In this document: one piece after another, positions 26,253 to 35,508 of the stretch | Layout: every line of letters starts with the position of its first letter | Position numbering within the stretch: position 1 is the first letter of the stretch | Assembly: GCF_003148805.1 (NCBI RefSeq) | Contig: NZ_QGGX01000005.1 | Location: forward strand, 267,339 to 331,338 | Direction: 5' to 3' | DNA from: Aminobacter sp. AP02 | Lineage (GTDB): Bacteria > Pseudomonadota > Alphaproteobacteria > Rhizobiales > Rhizobiaceae | DNA length: 64,000 nucleotides | Notes under the pieces: model-generated | What the model was told of the DNA's origin: nothing | Seen by the model: only the letters and a program-made list of their open reading frames with translations | The model's database searches: none | Program-made: the position numbers and the translations under genes

Positions 26253-28088
26253 TCAGCTTTGCGGCGATCGGCCGCCAAATGTCGACGGGCGCAGTCCGAA
26301 GCGGGTCTCGAAGTCATCGTCGGGTTGCGGTCTGACAGGCGGCTTGCGGTAATCGCTGTCGCCGGCCTGGCGCTGGGCGTCAACCACCTCGGCAAATCCA
26401 AGCGCGGCAGCTTGTGGCCTGGGCACGTTGCGGAGCCGTTCGACCACGGTTGCCAGATCGACATCGTCGCCATTGCCGATCGTGGCCTCAGCCGCGCGCT
26501 TGCCAGTTCCGGGAATGAGTTCGCTCGAAAGCTTCTCGAATTTCAGACGCATGGTGGTGGCGACGCCTTCGCCGAAGGCGATGGCTTCGCGCTGGCCCAT
26601 CGACGACAGGAATGATAGCGTCGAGGCGGAAGAGTCGGCGATCGCCGAGCGGATGATCGCCTGGTCCTGCTCGTTGGCAAGCCGCATGGCAAAGACAGTG
26701 GAGCATTGCGAAAGTATGGTGGGGTCGAGTTCGCCTGGACGCTGGGTGACGACGCCGAGATAGCAGCCATATTTGCGGCCTTCCTTGGCGATGCGCGACA
26801 GCGCGTGCCTGGTCGGTGCGAAACCGAGCCGGTGGTCGGCGGGCATATAGCGGTGGGCCTCTTCGCAAAGCAAAAGCAGCTTCAGGCGGCCTTCGCTCCA
26901 CAATGCGAGATCGAAGGCGAGGCGGGCGAGCACCGAACAGACCGAATTGACCACCTCGGAGGGCATGCCGGCCATCTCGAAGCAGGTGACCGGACGGCCA
27001 TGGGTCGGCACGCGGAAGATGTTGCCGATGGTCTCGTGAATGGTGTCTTCGATCAGCCTGGAATGGAACATGAAGCGGTAGCGCGGATCGGCCAGCGCCG
27101 ATTCGATGCGGGTGCGCAGCGACTTCAGGATCGGCCGCTCGTTCTTGGATTCGAGCATGCCCATGCGTTCGTCGATCTGCTTGATCAGGTCGGCGATTCG
27201 GTAGGGTACAGGTGTGTCGGCGGTCAGCGCATCGACACCACGGCGCAGGAAGGCGCCGCCCTGGGGGCTGCGGTACAGGTTCTTGGCGACCGGGATGAGG
27301 TCACGCAGCACGTCGATCTCTTCGGCGTCGGTCTCGCGGCCGCGAAACAGCACCTCGGCGAACTCTTCGAGGCGGAAGAGCCAGAATGGCAGGTCGAGCG
27401 TATTCGAATCGACCTTGACGCAATGCTCGGGCAGCGAGGCGGCGAACTCGTTGTGCGGGTCCATGATCAGCACGCGCAGATCGGGCCGTGCGGCGATCGC
27501 CTTGCGCAGCAACAGCGAGACGGCGGTCGACTTGCCGACGCCGGTAGTGCCTACAACGGCGAAGTGGCGGGCGAGCGTCTCGTCGATGGCGATGCAGGCG
27601 TCGATGGTGTCGTCCTGCGACAATTGCCCGATGGTGACGGTGCGGCGGCCGGCGAGGTCGTAGACCGCCTGGAGGTCGCGGCTGCGGATGCGGTGTGCGA
27701 CAGCACCGATGTAGGGATAGGCGGTGATGCCTCGATCGAAGACCGGGCGCTTGTCTAGACCAACATCTCTGACTTCTCCGATCAGTTCGACATGGACCTC
27801 GATGGGGTTGTCGCCCTGGCTGCTCCAGGAACGGTCCGATTTGGCGATCGAATAGACAAGCCCGATGGTGCGCGTTTCACCGAGATTGATGCAGATCATG
27901 CGACCAACGGTCCAGAGGCCGACGACGCCGGAGCTATCGCCCTCGGCGTAGGCGCTGATGATGGCACGGGCGCCGTCACATTGCACGACGTTGCCAAGGA
28001 TACGGGCATCGTCCTGCTTGGGATCGCGCCGCTCCTGCGAGGTGGTCTCGCCACCAGCGGCCTGACGTTCTACGTACATCGGCTTCAT
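26253..28088 (-). CDS. HerA-like ATP-binding protein (DUF87)
   Basis: A 611-residue HerA/FtsK-superfamily ATPase. An N-terminal HAS-barrel-like region (residues ~35-110, GLWTVGRMICINLGETRTIGLVY) precedes the motor domain with Walker A GTTGVGKST at 180-188, RVLIMDPHNEF (Walker B region) and LLLCEEAHRYMPAD. HerA helicases work in DNA translocation and end processing, usually with NurA, which is not nearby. The Pro-rich C-terminal ~70 residues are divergent. It stands alone, facing the ilv operon promoter region. Confidence 0.9.
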   Translation of the reverse strand: MKPMYVERQAAGGETTSQERRDPKQDDARILGNVVQCDGARAIISAYAEGDSSGVVGLWTVGRMICINLGETRTIGLVYSIAKSDRSWSSQGDNPIEVHVELIGEVRDVGLDKRPVFDRGITAYPYIGAVAHRIRSRDLQAVYDLAGRRTVTIGQLSQDDTIDACIAIDETLARHFAVVGTTGVGKSTAVSLLLRKAIAARPDLRVLIMDPHNEFAASLPEHCVKVDSNTLDLPFWLFRLEEFAEVLFRGRETDAEEIDVLRDLIPVAKNLYRSPQGGAFLRRGVDALTADTPVPYRIADLIKQIDERMGMLESKNERPILKSLRTRIESALADPRYRFMFHSRLIEDTIHETIGNIFRVPTHGRPVTCFEMAGMPSEVVNSVCSVLARLAFDLALWSEGRLKLLLLCEEAHRYMPADHRLGFAPTRHALSRIAKEGRKYGCYLGVVTQRPGELDPTILSQCSTVFAMRLANEQDQAIIRSAIADSSASTLSFLSSMGQREAIAFGEGVATTMRLKFEKLSSELIPGTGKRAAEATIGNGDDVDLATVVERLRNVPRPQAAALGFAEVVDAQRQAGDSDYRKPPVRPQPDDDFETRFGLRPSTFGGRSPQS

Positions 28089-28228
28089 GCCCCCATTCCC
28101 CTGGTCACGAAGCCTAGCGCAGGTCGGTTAAGGTGCGATGATGGCGCATGGTATAGGCAGGGTTAAACGCGTCGATCGGATTTGAGCTATCGGTGGATTG
28201 ACGTTGCGGAAAATTTGTTCCGGTCCGG

Positions 28229-28257
28229 TTGACAGTTCGCCTTCTTGCGCATTAACG
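28229..28257 (+). promoter_or_regulatory. promoter of the ilvIH leader transcript
   Basis: TTGACA (28229-28234), a 17-bp spacer and TTAACG (28252-28257) lie just upstream of the leader peptide ATG at 28266. The -35 is consensus and the -10 weaker. The resulting transcript would have almost no 5' leader before the peptide. Confidence 0.55.
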
Positions 28258-28265
28258 TCCGCGCC

Positions 28266-28319
28266 ATGAATACGACACTCATTCTCGTAGTAGGATTGCG
28301 CATGGGCAAGGCGGTGTAA
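28266..28319 (+). CDS. ilv leader peptide
   Basis: A 17-codon ORF, MNTTLILVVGLRMGKAV, located 125 bp upstream of the acetolactate synthase stop-free region and followed by an attenuator. Codons 5-9 are Leu-Ile-Leu-Val-Val, exactly the three branched-chain amino acids made by this pathway. Ribosome stalling at these codons when the amino acids are scarce would shift the downstream RNA fold. Its stop codon sits in the loop of the hairpin 28310-28324. Confidence 0.85.
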   Translation: MNTTLILVVGLRMGKAV

Positions 28320-28376
28320 CCGCCGGGCGAAATCCCCCCATGCGCAAATGTGAAGGCTCCCTCGGGGGCCTTTTTT
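28296..28376 (+). promoter_or_regulatory. ilv transcription attenuator
   Basis: An 11-bp perfect inverted repeat TTGCGCATGGG (28296-28306) / CCCATGCGCAA (28337-28347) encloses a second hairpin GGCGGT-GTA-ACCGCC (28310-28324). It is followed by the terminator AAGGCTCCC-TC-GGGGGCCTT with a T-run (28353-28376). Competing pairings between these elements, coupled to translation of the leader peptide, fit a classical branched-chain amino acid attenuator. Confidence 0.8.
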
Positions 28377-28443
28377 ATTGCCCGAAACAGGACTAACAGA
28401 GCAGCAACCGCCGAGAACGGCGAAGGAAAGACGGGACGGACCG

Positions 28444-30228
28444 ATGAGCGGACATAGTGACAGCGGACGACGCGAAATGACCGGCGCCGAGATGGTGGTG
28501 CAGGCGCTAAAGGACAATGGCGTCAAGCACCTCTTTGGCTATCCCGGCGGCGCCGTCCTTCCGATCTATGACGAACTGTTCCAGCAGGACGACGTCCAGC
28601 ACATCCTGGTGCGCCACGAGCAGGGCGCGGGCCACGCGGCCGAAGGCTATGCGCGTTCGACGGGCAAGGCCGGCGTGATGCTGGTGACGTCGGGCCCGGG
28701 TGCGACCAATGCGGTGACGCCGCTGCAGGATGCGCTGATGGATTCGATCCCGCTGGTGTGCATCACCGGCCAGGTGCCGACCTCGCTGATCGGGTCCGAC
28801 GCCTTCCAGGAATGCGACACCGTCGGCATCACGCGGCCTTGCACCAAGCACAACTGGCTGGTGAAGGACGTCAACGATCTGGCGCGCATCCTGCATGAGG
28901 CCTTCCATGTCGCCACCACGGGCCGTCCCGGTCCCGTGGTTGTCGACATCCCCAAGGACGTGCAGTTCGCCAAGGGCATCTACTCGCCGCCGCAGACCGC
29001 GCCGCGCACGTCCTACCAGCCCAAGGTCCAGGGCGACCTCGACAAGGTCAAGGAGGCGGTTGCGCTGATGGCGGAGGCCAAGCGGCCGATCATCTATTCG
29101 GGCGGCGGCGTGGTCAATTCCGGCCCCGAGGCAAGCCATCTGCTGCGCGAACTGGTCGACCTGACCGGTTTCCCGATTACCTCGACGCTGATGGGCCTGG
29201 GTGCGTATCCGGCATCGGGCAAGAACTGGCTCGGCATGCTGGGCATGCATGGCAGCTACGAAGCGAACATGGCGATGCATGACTGCGACGTCATGATCTG
29301 CATCGGCGCGCGCTTCGACGACCGCATCACCGGCCGTCTCAATGCGTTCTCGCCGAACTCCAAGAAAATCCACATCGACATCGACCCATCGTCGATCAAC
29401 AAGAACGTGACCGCCGACGTGCCGATCCTGGGCGATGTCGGCCGCGTGCTCGAAGACATGGTGCGGCTGTGGCGGGCGACCGCCAAGGCCGACAAGAAGG
29501 TGCTCTACCCGTGGTGGGAGCAGATCGCCAAGTGGCGCGCGCGCGACAGCTACGCCTACAAGGCCAACAGCGAAGTGATCATGCCGCAATACGCGATCCA
29601 GCGGCTTTACGAGAACACCAAGCACCTCGACACCTACATCACGACAGAGGTCGGCCAGCACCAGATGTGGGCGGCCCAGCACTACGGTTTCGAAAAGCCG
29701 AACCGCTGGATGACCTCTGGTGGCCTCGGTACCATGGGCTACGGCCTGCCGGCGGCACTTGGCGTGCAGATCGCGCACCCCGACGCGCTGGTCATCGACA
29801 TCGCTGGCGACGCGTCGGTACAGATGTGTATCCAGGAGATGAGCACGGCGATCCAGTTCGATGCGCCGATCAAGGTCTTCATCCTCAACAACTCCTACAT
29901 GGGCATGGTACGCCAGTGGCAGCAGCTGCTGCACGGCAACCGGCTGTCGCACTCCTACACCGAGGCGATGCCCGACTTCGTCAAGCTCGCCGAAGCTTAT
30001 GGCGGCCATGGCATCCGTTGCGACAAGCCCGATGAACTCGATGATGCGATCAAGGAGATGATTGCGGTGAAGAAGCCGGTGATTTTCGATTGCCGCGTGG
30101 CTACGCTCGCCAATTGCTTCCCGATGATCCCTTCGGGCAAGGCGCATAACGAGATGCTGCTGCCCGACGAGGCGACCGACGAGGCGGTGGCCAATGCCAT
30201 CGACGCCAAGGGCCGCGAACTGGTGTGA
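28444..30228 (+). CDS. ilvI: acetolactate synthase, large subunit
   Basis: A 594-residue thiamine-diphosphate enzyme that joins two pyruvates, or pyruvate and 2-oxobutyrate, in the first common step of valine, leucine and isoleucine synthesis. Seen are GYPGGAVLPIYDEL, the catalytic-Glu region LVRHEQGAGHAAEGYARSTG, SGPGATNAVTPLQDALMDS and the TPP motif GDASVQMCIQEM...ILNNSYMGMVRQWQ. The ATG at 28444 is preceded by a long open frame through the attenuator that is not coding. It is transcribed with ilvH. Confidence 0.96.
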   Translation: MSGHSDSGRREMTGAEMVVQALKDNGVKHLFGYPGGAVLPIYDELFQQDDVQHILVRHEQGAGHAAEGYARSTGKAGVMLVTSGPGATNAVTPLQDALMDSIPLVCITGQVPTSLIGSDAFQECDTVGITRPCTKHNWLVKDVNDLARILHEAFHVATTGRPGPVVVDIPKDVQFAKGIYSPPQTAPRTSYQPKVQGDLDKVKEAVALMAEAKRPIIYSGGGVVNSGPEASHLLRELVDLTGFPITSTLMGLGAYPASGKNWLGMLGMHGSYEANMAMHDCDVMICIGARFDDRITGRLNAFSPNSKKIHIDIDPSSINKNVTADVPILGDVGRVLEDMVRLWRATAKADKKVLYPWWEQIAKWRARDSYAYKANSEVIMPQYAIQRLYENTKHLDTYITTEVGQHQMWAAQHYGFEKPNRWMTSGGLGTMGYGLPAALGVQIAHPDALVIDIAGDASVQMCIQEMSTAIQFDAPIKVFILNNSYMGMVRQWQQLLHGNRLSHSYTEAMPDFVKLAEAYGGHGIRCDKPDELDDAIKEMIAVKKPVIFDCRVATLANCFPMIPSGKAHNEMLLPDEATDEAVANAIDAKGRELV

Positions 30229-30304
30229 CGGATCGCGTGCGGCCTTCATGCAAGGCCGCACAATCAATGAGTTGGCGCAAACGCCTGAGATCGAGATTCA
30301 TCTT

Positions 30305-30877
30305 ATGAACGCACAGCTACAACCTACCGGCTCCGCCTATTTCATCGCCAAGGAAACCGAAAAGCCGGAAAACCACACGCTATCGGTGCTCGTCGACAAC
30401 GAACCGGGCGTGCTTGCCCGCGTCATCGGCCTGTTTTCCGGCCGCGGCTACAACATCGAAAGCCTGACCGTCTCCGAAACCGAGCATGAAAAGCATTTGT
30501 CGCGCATCACCATCGTGACGCGTGGTACGCCGCACGTACTGGAACAGATCAAGCACCAGCTCGAGCGTATCGTGCCGGTCCATCGTGTCGTCGACCTGAC
30601 CGTCATGGCGCAGGAACTGGGCACCGGCGGCGCGCTGGCGCGGGAACTCGCCCTGGTGAAAGTTGCCGGCACCGGCGAGGCCCGCGTCGAGGCGTTGCGC
30701 CTGGCCGAAGCCTTCCGTGCCAAAGTGATCGATGCCAACACCGAGCACTTCATCTTCGAACTGACCGGCAAGGTGTCGAAGATCGAGCAGTTCATCGCCA
30801 TCATGAAGCCACTCGGCCTGGTCGAGATCTGCCGCACCGGCGTCGCTGCGATGAACCGCGGCCCCCAGGGGATGTGA
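30305..30877 (+). CDS. ilvH: acetolactate synthase, small regulatory subunit
   Basis: A 190-residue protein. The N-terminal ACT domain (HTLSVLVDNEPGVLARVIGLFSGRGYNIESLTV, in parts) binds valine for feedback control, and the C-terminal domain (ALVKVAGTGEARVEALRLAEAF, FIFELTGKVSKIEQFI) contacts the catalytic subunit. It follows ilvI by 76 bp. The ATG at 30305 begins before the ACT domain with the usual short extension. A strong terminator follows. Confidence 0.95.
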   Translation: MNAQLQPTGSAYFIAKETEKPENHTLSVLVDNEPGVLARVIGLFSGRGYNIESLTVSETEHEKHLSRITIVTRGTPHVLEQIKHQLERIVPVHRVVDLTVMAQELGTGGALARELALVKVAGTGEARVEALRLAEAFRAKVIDANTEHFIFELTGKVSKIEQFIAIMKPLGLVEICRTGVAAMNRGPQGM

Positions 30878-30895
30878 GACTTCTTTTGCTGGAAT

Positions 30896-30933
30896 GAAAA
30901 AAGCCGCCGATGCGATGCACGGCGGCTTTTTGT
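30896..30933 (+). terminator. intrinsic terminator after ilvH
   Basis: AAAAAGCCGCC, a loop of about 12 nt and GGCGGCTTTTT form a strong stem with a U-tract. The A-run on the other side lets it also act on the converging minus-strand gene. Confidence 0.85.
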
Positions 30934-30957
30934 GTTCTGAGACCGCTCTCGTAGAGC

Positions 30958-31716
30958 TCAGAAGCCGACGTTTTCGTTGATGTAGAACGTGTTGAGCAAC
31001 GAAACGCGCGGACGCTCGATTGTCGTCTGGATCTTCGGGCGGCCGTGCCAGCTCATCTTCATCAGCGAGTGATAGGCCTTCAGCACGACGAAGGCGTAGC
31101 CGACATTGGGCAGGAACGGCAGGGTCTTGACCGGCTCCAACCCGTAGGAGCCGACATTCAGAAGCCCTTTCAGCGAAGCCTGGTAGAGGGTCGTTCCCAG
31201 GTCGCGCTGGCTCTCGTCGGCGGGGCAGTAGAGCTGCATCGTCACGACCTTCTTGCGCGCATCGGGATGCGGTTTGATCTGGTAGCCATCCTTGTCGCTG
31301 TAAAGGACTGGCTTGGCGACCAGCCGGAGATCGTCCACGCTCTTGACCTTGTCGCCACGCGCACGGATTTCCAGGCCTTCGTGAAGCTGATCGCGGATCG
31401 CGGCTTCGATTTCGGGCGATGTCAGCATCTGCGACACGGCTGCCCACATGTCGCGGACACCTGCATCGACCTTGCCGACATTGTCGCCATAAAGGCGCAG
31501 TGCCATGCGGGTGCCTGTACCGGTGATTGGGTCGTATCCCTCGGTGGGGATCGACTGGATCAGTTCGGCGTAGAAATCGGCGGGAAAGAAGTCGCGGAAG
31601 AAAATGTGCGGAAAGGGCAAGGAGAAGCGGTCGGACGCTCCGATACTGGTCACCGCGTGATCGATCAGTTCCCGTGTAAGACTATTAGCTGTCTCGGCTT
31701 TGGCAGTTGCTGACAT
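30958..31716 (-). CDS. 2OG-Fe(II) oxygenase-like protein
   Basis: A 252-residue protein, MSATAKAETANSLTRELIDH. The LPFPHIFFRDFFPADFYAELI opening and GYQIKPHPDARKKVVTMQLYCP contain an H-x-D pair (H150, D152), with a distal histidine candidate in KAYHSLMKMSWHG (H216 or H224). This matches the facial triad of the prolyl-hydroxylase-like 2-oxoglutarate oxygenases. Such enzymes hydroxylate amino acids, peptides or sugar lipids; the substrate is unknown. It is a single gene between ilvH and a LysE exporter. Confidence 0.65.
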   Translation of the reverse strand: MSATAKAETANSLTRELIDHAVTSIGASDRFSLPFPHIFFRDFFPADFYAELIQSIPTEGYDPITGTGTRMALRLYGDNVGKVDAGVRDMWAAVSQMLTSPEIEAAIRDQLHEGLEIRARGDKVKSVDDLRLVAKPVLYSDKDGYQIKPHPDARKKVVTMQLYCPADESQRDLGTTLYQASLKGLLNVGSYGLEPVKTLPFLPNVGYAFVVLKAYHSLMKMSWHGRPKIQTTIERPRVSLLNTFYINENVGF

Positions 31717-31935
31717 TTTCTCCCCCGAGAGTCAGTTGCTGTTTGTCGTTTGACGTAAGGCCTTACCGGTTGGTCAATCAAGCCTTTTCGTTACGCTTTG
31801 ACGCAGGAAAGGGCTCTCAAGCGCTGCCCGCGACGCCTTGCATCACCTTGGCTGGCATAGCCCTTAGGTATGATTTGTGCTCTTTACCCGCAACAATAAG
31901 GTCAATAATGCTGACATAAAACAAGGCGGCATTCG

Positions 31936-32532
31936 ATGTCTTACGACGCATTCCTTGCACTGCTGGTCTATGCTTTCGTGACCTCGATCACGCCGGGGCC
32001 CAACAATTTCATGCTGCTGGCTTCGGGTGTCAATTTCGGCTTCGTGCGCACCATTCCGCACATGCTGGGCATCGGCTTCGGCTTTCTTTCGCTGCTGCTC
32101 GGCGTTGGTTTCGGTTTGGGTGCCGTTCTGACAGCCTTTCCGGCGCTGCATGACGGCCTCAAGATTGCCGGCGGTGCGTATCTGCTTTATCTCGCCTGGC
32201 GTGTCGGCATGTCGCGCTCGCTGGGCAAGGACGGTGAGACCAGCGCACGGCCAATGACTTTCCTGGAAGCTGCCGCATTCCAATGGATCAACCCCAAGGC
32301 CTGGGTGATGGCGGTAACGGCGATGGCTGTCTACACCAGCCCGGAAGCACCGTTTCTGTCGGTGCTGCTGATTTCGGGTGCCTTTGCGCTGGTCAATCTG
32401 CCGAGCGTGTCGAGTTGGGCTGGCTTTGGCATGGCGCTTCGAGGCTTCCTCGCCGATCCTGTGCGGCTCAAATGGTTCAACATTGCCATGGGCCTGCTGC
32501 TGGCCGCGACCCTGTGGCCAATGCTGAAGTGA
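31936..32532 (+). CDS. LysE-family amino acid exporter
   Basis: A 198-residue membrane protein with about six helices. SITPGPNNFMLLASGVNFG carries the family's TPGPN motif in helix 1-2, and AFQWINPKAWVMAVTAMAVY the conserved NPKAW segment. LysE/RhtB proteins export amino acids or metabolites. The nitrile hydratase genes begin 47 bp downstream on the same strand, so co-transcription is possible but not shown. Confidence 0.9.
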   Translation: MSYDAFLALLVYAFVTSITPGPNNFMLLASGVNFGFVRTIPHMLGIGFGFLSLLLGVGFGLGAVLTAFPALHDGLKIAGGAYLLYLAWRVGMSRSLGKDGETSARPMTFLEAAAFQWINPKAWVMAVTAMAVYTSPEAPFLSVLLISGAFALVNLPSVSSWAGFGMALRGFLADPVRLKWFNIAMGLLLAATLWPMLK

Positions 32533-32579
32533 GCATCGACTTGCTTGCGCAATCGCGCAGGCGGGCATAGCTTTTGGCC

Positions 32580-33191
32580 ATGTCGCACGATCATGACCAT
32601 CATCACGACAACGAACTGGACCCAATGGCCGCGCGGGTGCGCGCGCTGGAGACGATCCTCACCAAAAAGGGGCTCATCGATCCGGCGGCAATCGACGTCA
32701 TCGTCGATACCTACGAGACCAAGGTCGGTCCGCGCAATGGCGCTGCCGTGGTGGCGAAAGCGTGGAGCGATCGAGATTATGCCGATTGGCTGAAACGCGA
32801 TGCCACGGCGGCGATCGCCTCGCTCGGCTTCACCGGCCGCCAGGGCGAGCACATGCAGGCGGTGTTCAACACCGACGATACCCACAATCTCGTCGTGTGC
32901 ACTCTGTGCTCTTGTTATCCGTGGTCGGTGCTTGGCTTGCCGCCGGTATGGTACAAGGCGCCGCCTTATCGCAGCAGGGCCGTGATCGACCCGCGCGGTG
33001 TGATTGAAGAGTTTGGCGTTACGCTCCCGGCGGACAAGAAAATCCGCGTGTGGGATTCCACCGCCGAATTGCGTTACCTCGTCGTGCCGCAGCGTCCCGA
33101 AGGCACTGACGGCTTGAGCGAGGCGCAACTCGCCGATCTGGTGACGCGCGATTCCATGATCGGAACCGGACTTGCCAAGGGTGCCGCATGA
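32580..33191 (+). CDS. nthA: nitrile hydratase alpha subunit, cobalt type
   Basis: A 203-residue catalytic subunit that hydrates nitriles to amides. The metal-claw motif [10 protein letters not shown] places ligands C107, C110 and C112; Thr in CTLCSC is the signature of non-corrin cobalt enzymes, where iron enzymes have Ser. The N-terminus is His/Asp-rich ([12 protein letters not shown]), which may chelate metal. A TTG six bases earlier is an alternative start. It overlaps nthB by ATGA. Confidence 0.95.
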   Translation: MSHDHDHHHDNELDPMAARVRALETILTKKGLIDPAAIDVIVDTYETKVGPRNGAAVVAKAWSDRDYADWLKRDATAAIASLGFTGRQGEHMQAVFNTDDTHNLVVCTLCSCYPWSVLGLPPVWYKAPPYRSRAVIDPRGVIEEFGVTLPADKKIRVWDSTAELRYLVVPQRPEGTDGLSEAQLADLVTRDSMIGTGLAKGAA

Positions 33192-33847
33192 ACGGCCCGC
33201 ACGATCTTGGCGGTCAAATGGGTTTCGGGCCGATCGCGCCTGAAAAGGACGAGCCCTATTTCCACGCCGAATGGGAAAAGCGCGCGCTGGGCGTGACGTT
33301 GACGGCAGGTGCCATGGGCGCCTGGAACATCGACGAAAGCCGGCACAAGCGCGAGAGCCTGCGTCCGGCCGACTATTACAGCTCAAGCTACTATGAAATC
33401 TGGATCAAGGCGCTGGAAGGACTGCTCGAGCGCCACGGCTTCGTTACCGCGCGCGATCTCGCTTCCGGGGATGCCATCGATCCGGCGGCGACACCCAAGC
33501 GGGTGCTGAAGGCCGAGAATGTGCCTGCGGTCCTGGCCAAGGGCGGCCCCTGCGACCGGCCGGTTGACGCCCCGGCACGGTTCGCCTCCGGCCAGCACGT
33601 GCGGACGAAGAATTTTCATCGCACCGGGCATACGCGCCTGCCACGTTATGCGCGCGGCAAGCAAGGCGTAGTTGACGCGGTTCGCGAAGGCTTTGTCTTT
33701 CCCGACGACAACGCGCATGGAAAAGTCGAGAATCCGCAATGGGTCTATACGGTGGTGTTTACGGCCGACGAATTGTGGGGCGAGGGCGCGGATCCGACGC
33801 TCGAAGTTAGCATCGACGCCTGGGAGAGTTATCTTGAGCCGGTATGA
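33188..33847 (+). CDS. nthB: nitrile hydratase beta subunit
   Basis: A 219-residue partner subunit, [19 protein letters not shown], the canonical beta-subunit opening. [19 protein letters not shown] and the C-terminal SH3-like barrel ([38 protein letters not shown]) are typical. Arginines in that barrel stabilise the modified cysteine claw in known structures. It is translationally coupled to nthA, and the activator gene begins inside its last codons. Confidence 0.95.
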   Translation: MNGPHDLGGQMGFGPIAPEKDEPYFHAEWEKRALGVTLTAGAMGAWNIDESRHKRESLRPADYYSSSYYEIWIKALEGLLERHGFVTARDLASGDAIDPAATPKRVLKAENVPAVLAKGGPCDRPVDAPARFASGQHVRTKNFHRTGHTRLPRYARGKQGVVDAVREGFVFPDDNAHGKVENPQWVYTVVFTADELWGEGADPTLEVSIDAWESYLEPV

Positions 33848-34190
33848 GGGGCGGCTTCCGGTTGGGGCCGATGGCCTCGATGCACCGGTGTTCGCCGAGC
33901 CGTGGCAGGCTGAAGCCTTCGCCATAGTGGTGGCGCTGCACGAGCGTGGCTTGTTCACGTGGGCGGAATGGGCCGAGCGGTTGTCGTCGGAAGTGAAACG
34001 CCCGGAAGCTGCCACCGACGGCAGCGACTACTACGAGCGTTGGCTTGCAGCCCTTGAGCGATTGATGGCGGACAAGGGCCTTGCCGGGCACGACGAGGTC
34101 GATGCAATGGCCGCCGCCTGGGAGCGGGCCGCGCACGCCACGCCACATGGCAAGCCGATTGCGCTGGAGAATGATCCGGAGAGGAATTAG
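33834..34190 (+). CDS. nitrile hydratase accessory protein
   Basis: A 118-residue protein, homologous in layout to the P14K/NhlE-type activators that deliver cobalt to the alpha subunit. FAEPWQAEAFAIVVALHERGLFTWAEWAERLSSEV and DGSDYYERWLAALERLMADKG mirror the N-terminal half of beta subunits, as expected for this family. The start is a TTG at 33834, giving a 14-bp overlap with nthB; the longer open frame is a shadow of nthB. Confidence 0.85.
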   Translation: MSRYEGRLPVGADGLDAPVFAEPWQAEAFAIVVALHERGLFTWAEWAERLSSEVKRPEAATDGSDYYERWLAALERLMADKGLAGHDEVDAMAAAWERAAHATPHGKPIALENDPERN

Positions 34191-34238
34191 CGCCTATTTG
34201 GTCTCGGCGCTGATGCCCGTGGCCTTCGGGGGTCGAAA

Positions 34239-34877
34239 TTGACGACAAAGCCGCGTCTGTTCGGCGCTGATTACAGCGTTTATGTCCGCGCCGTCCGGCT
34301 GGTACTTGCGGAAAAGGGCGTAGCCTACGACCTAACGCCGGTCGACGTCTTCGCCAGCGAAGGTGTGCCGGCGGCTCATCTGGCAAGGCAACCGTTCGGC
34401 CGTATTCCTGCCTTCGAGCACAATGGTTTCAGCCTCTACGAGACGGGCGCAATTACAAGGTATGTCGACGAGGTCTTCGACGGCCCCAGGCTCCAGTCTT
34501 CCGATCCTCTGAAACGTGCGCGCGCCAACCAGATCATCAGCATTGCGGACAACTACGTCTATCCCATTCTGGTTTGGGGCATCTATGTCGAGCGGGTCTC
34601 AAAGCCTTCAAAGGACGGCGTGGCCAACGAAGCTGCTATTTCTGCGGCGCTTCCGAGAGCAGTTGTATGCCTCAAGGCGCTCTCCGAACTCATGGGGCGT
34701 GGCACTTGGCTTGCCGGCGCTGAACTGTCGCTGGCGGATCTTCATGCCGCGCCGATGTTTCACTATTTCCTTTTGACGCAGGAGGGACGTGACATGATGC
34801 AGCGTCACGTCAATCTTGCATCGTGGTGGGTGCGCATGGCCGCGAGGCCAAGCATGCTGGGGACGATGCCAAGCTAG
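34239..34877 (+). CDS. glutathione S-transferase family protein
   Basis: A 212-residue protein with an N-terminal thioredoxin-like domain (KPRLFGADYSVYVRAVRLVLAEKGVAYDL, PFGRIPAFEHNGFSLYETGAITRYVDE) and a C-terminal helical domain (GAELSLADLHAAPMFHYF). The Ser/Tyr in DYSVYVR takes the usual catalytic position. It starts with TTG. Its position after nitrile hydratase genes may reflect xenobiotic handling, but this is inference. Confidence 0.88.
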   Translation: MTTKPRLFGADYSVYVRAVRLVLAEKGVAYDLTPVDVFASEGVPAAHLARQPFGRIPAFEHNGFSLYETGAITRYVDEVFDGPRLQSSDPLKRARANQIISIADNYVYPILVWGIYVERVSKPSKDGVANEAAISAALPRAVVCLKALSELMGRGTWLAGAELSLADLHAAPMFHYFLLTQEGRDMMQRHVNLASWWVRMAARPSMLGTMPS

Positions 34878-34894
34878 CGCCCGGACGCCGTAAT

Positions 34895-35431
34895 CTAGAG
34901 TTGCAGTGCCATCCTGTGCACGACATGCGTTTTCCGGCCGAGTTTGAAGTCAGGAATGCTTTTCACCAAACGAAAGCCCTCGCGCTCCCAAAAAGCGCGG
35001 GCGCGTAGGTTTTCATCCAATACTGCAATCAGAAGCCGGCTGGCGTCGTGTGTCTGCGCGAGGCCTTTCAAATGACGAAGGAAAACATGCCCGAGACCCA
35101 TGCCGCGGCAGCCTTTGTCAATCAGCAGCAGCCCGATATAGGCGTCATCGATTTCGGGGTATCCAAAGGCGAGGTCGGCAATCGCAACGAGCTGGTTAGC
35201 CAAGAACAGCCCAAGCTTTTGTGATTTTGCGATGTCGGCGCCGGGTGGGCAGTCCGCGAAGAATCCCGCAACCGTGGTGTTGTTGGGCCTCGACCCCGTT
35301 TCCATCGCCACAAAATCGGCGGCACGATCGTACAGGTCGCGGACTGCATGGGCGTCATTCCCCTGAACCAATTGGCGAACCTGTGGAACTTCAAAGTCAG
35401 ACGGCACAAGAAATTCCTTTTTCAGTCTCAT
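34895..35431 (-). CDS. GNAT-family N-acetyltransferase
   Basis: A 178-residue protein with a GNAT core: LVAIADLAFGYPEIDDAYIGLLLIDKGCRGMGLGHVFLRHLKGLA (in parts; RGMGLG is the acetyl-CoA P-loop) and AVLDENLRARAFWEREGFRLV. The N-terminal ~60 residues are a helical extension. It ends near the GST gene tail to tail and is divergent from the helicase. The substrate is unknown. Confidence 0.8.
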   Translation of the reverse strand: MRLKKEFLVPSDFEVPQVRQLVQGNDAHAVRDLYDRAADFVAMETGSRPNNTTVAGFFADCPPGADIAKSQKLGLFLANQLVAIADLAFGYPEIDDAYIGLLLIDKGCRGMGLGHVFLRHLKGLAQTHDASRLLIAVLDENLRARAFWEREGFRLVKSIPDFKLGRKTHVVHRMALQL

Positions 35432-35508
35432 GGCGCGCCGACGCTTGGCGGAGCCGGCGGACTCACGATCCCCTTGCCCTTCTTACGCGAATCCTGTCAG
35501 TCAAACCC

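Noticed and set aside
28507..30267. 586-codon antisense frame over ilvI.
   Set aside because: It is the complement of the acetolactate synthase gene, His/Arg/Val-rich, with no domain.
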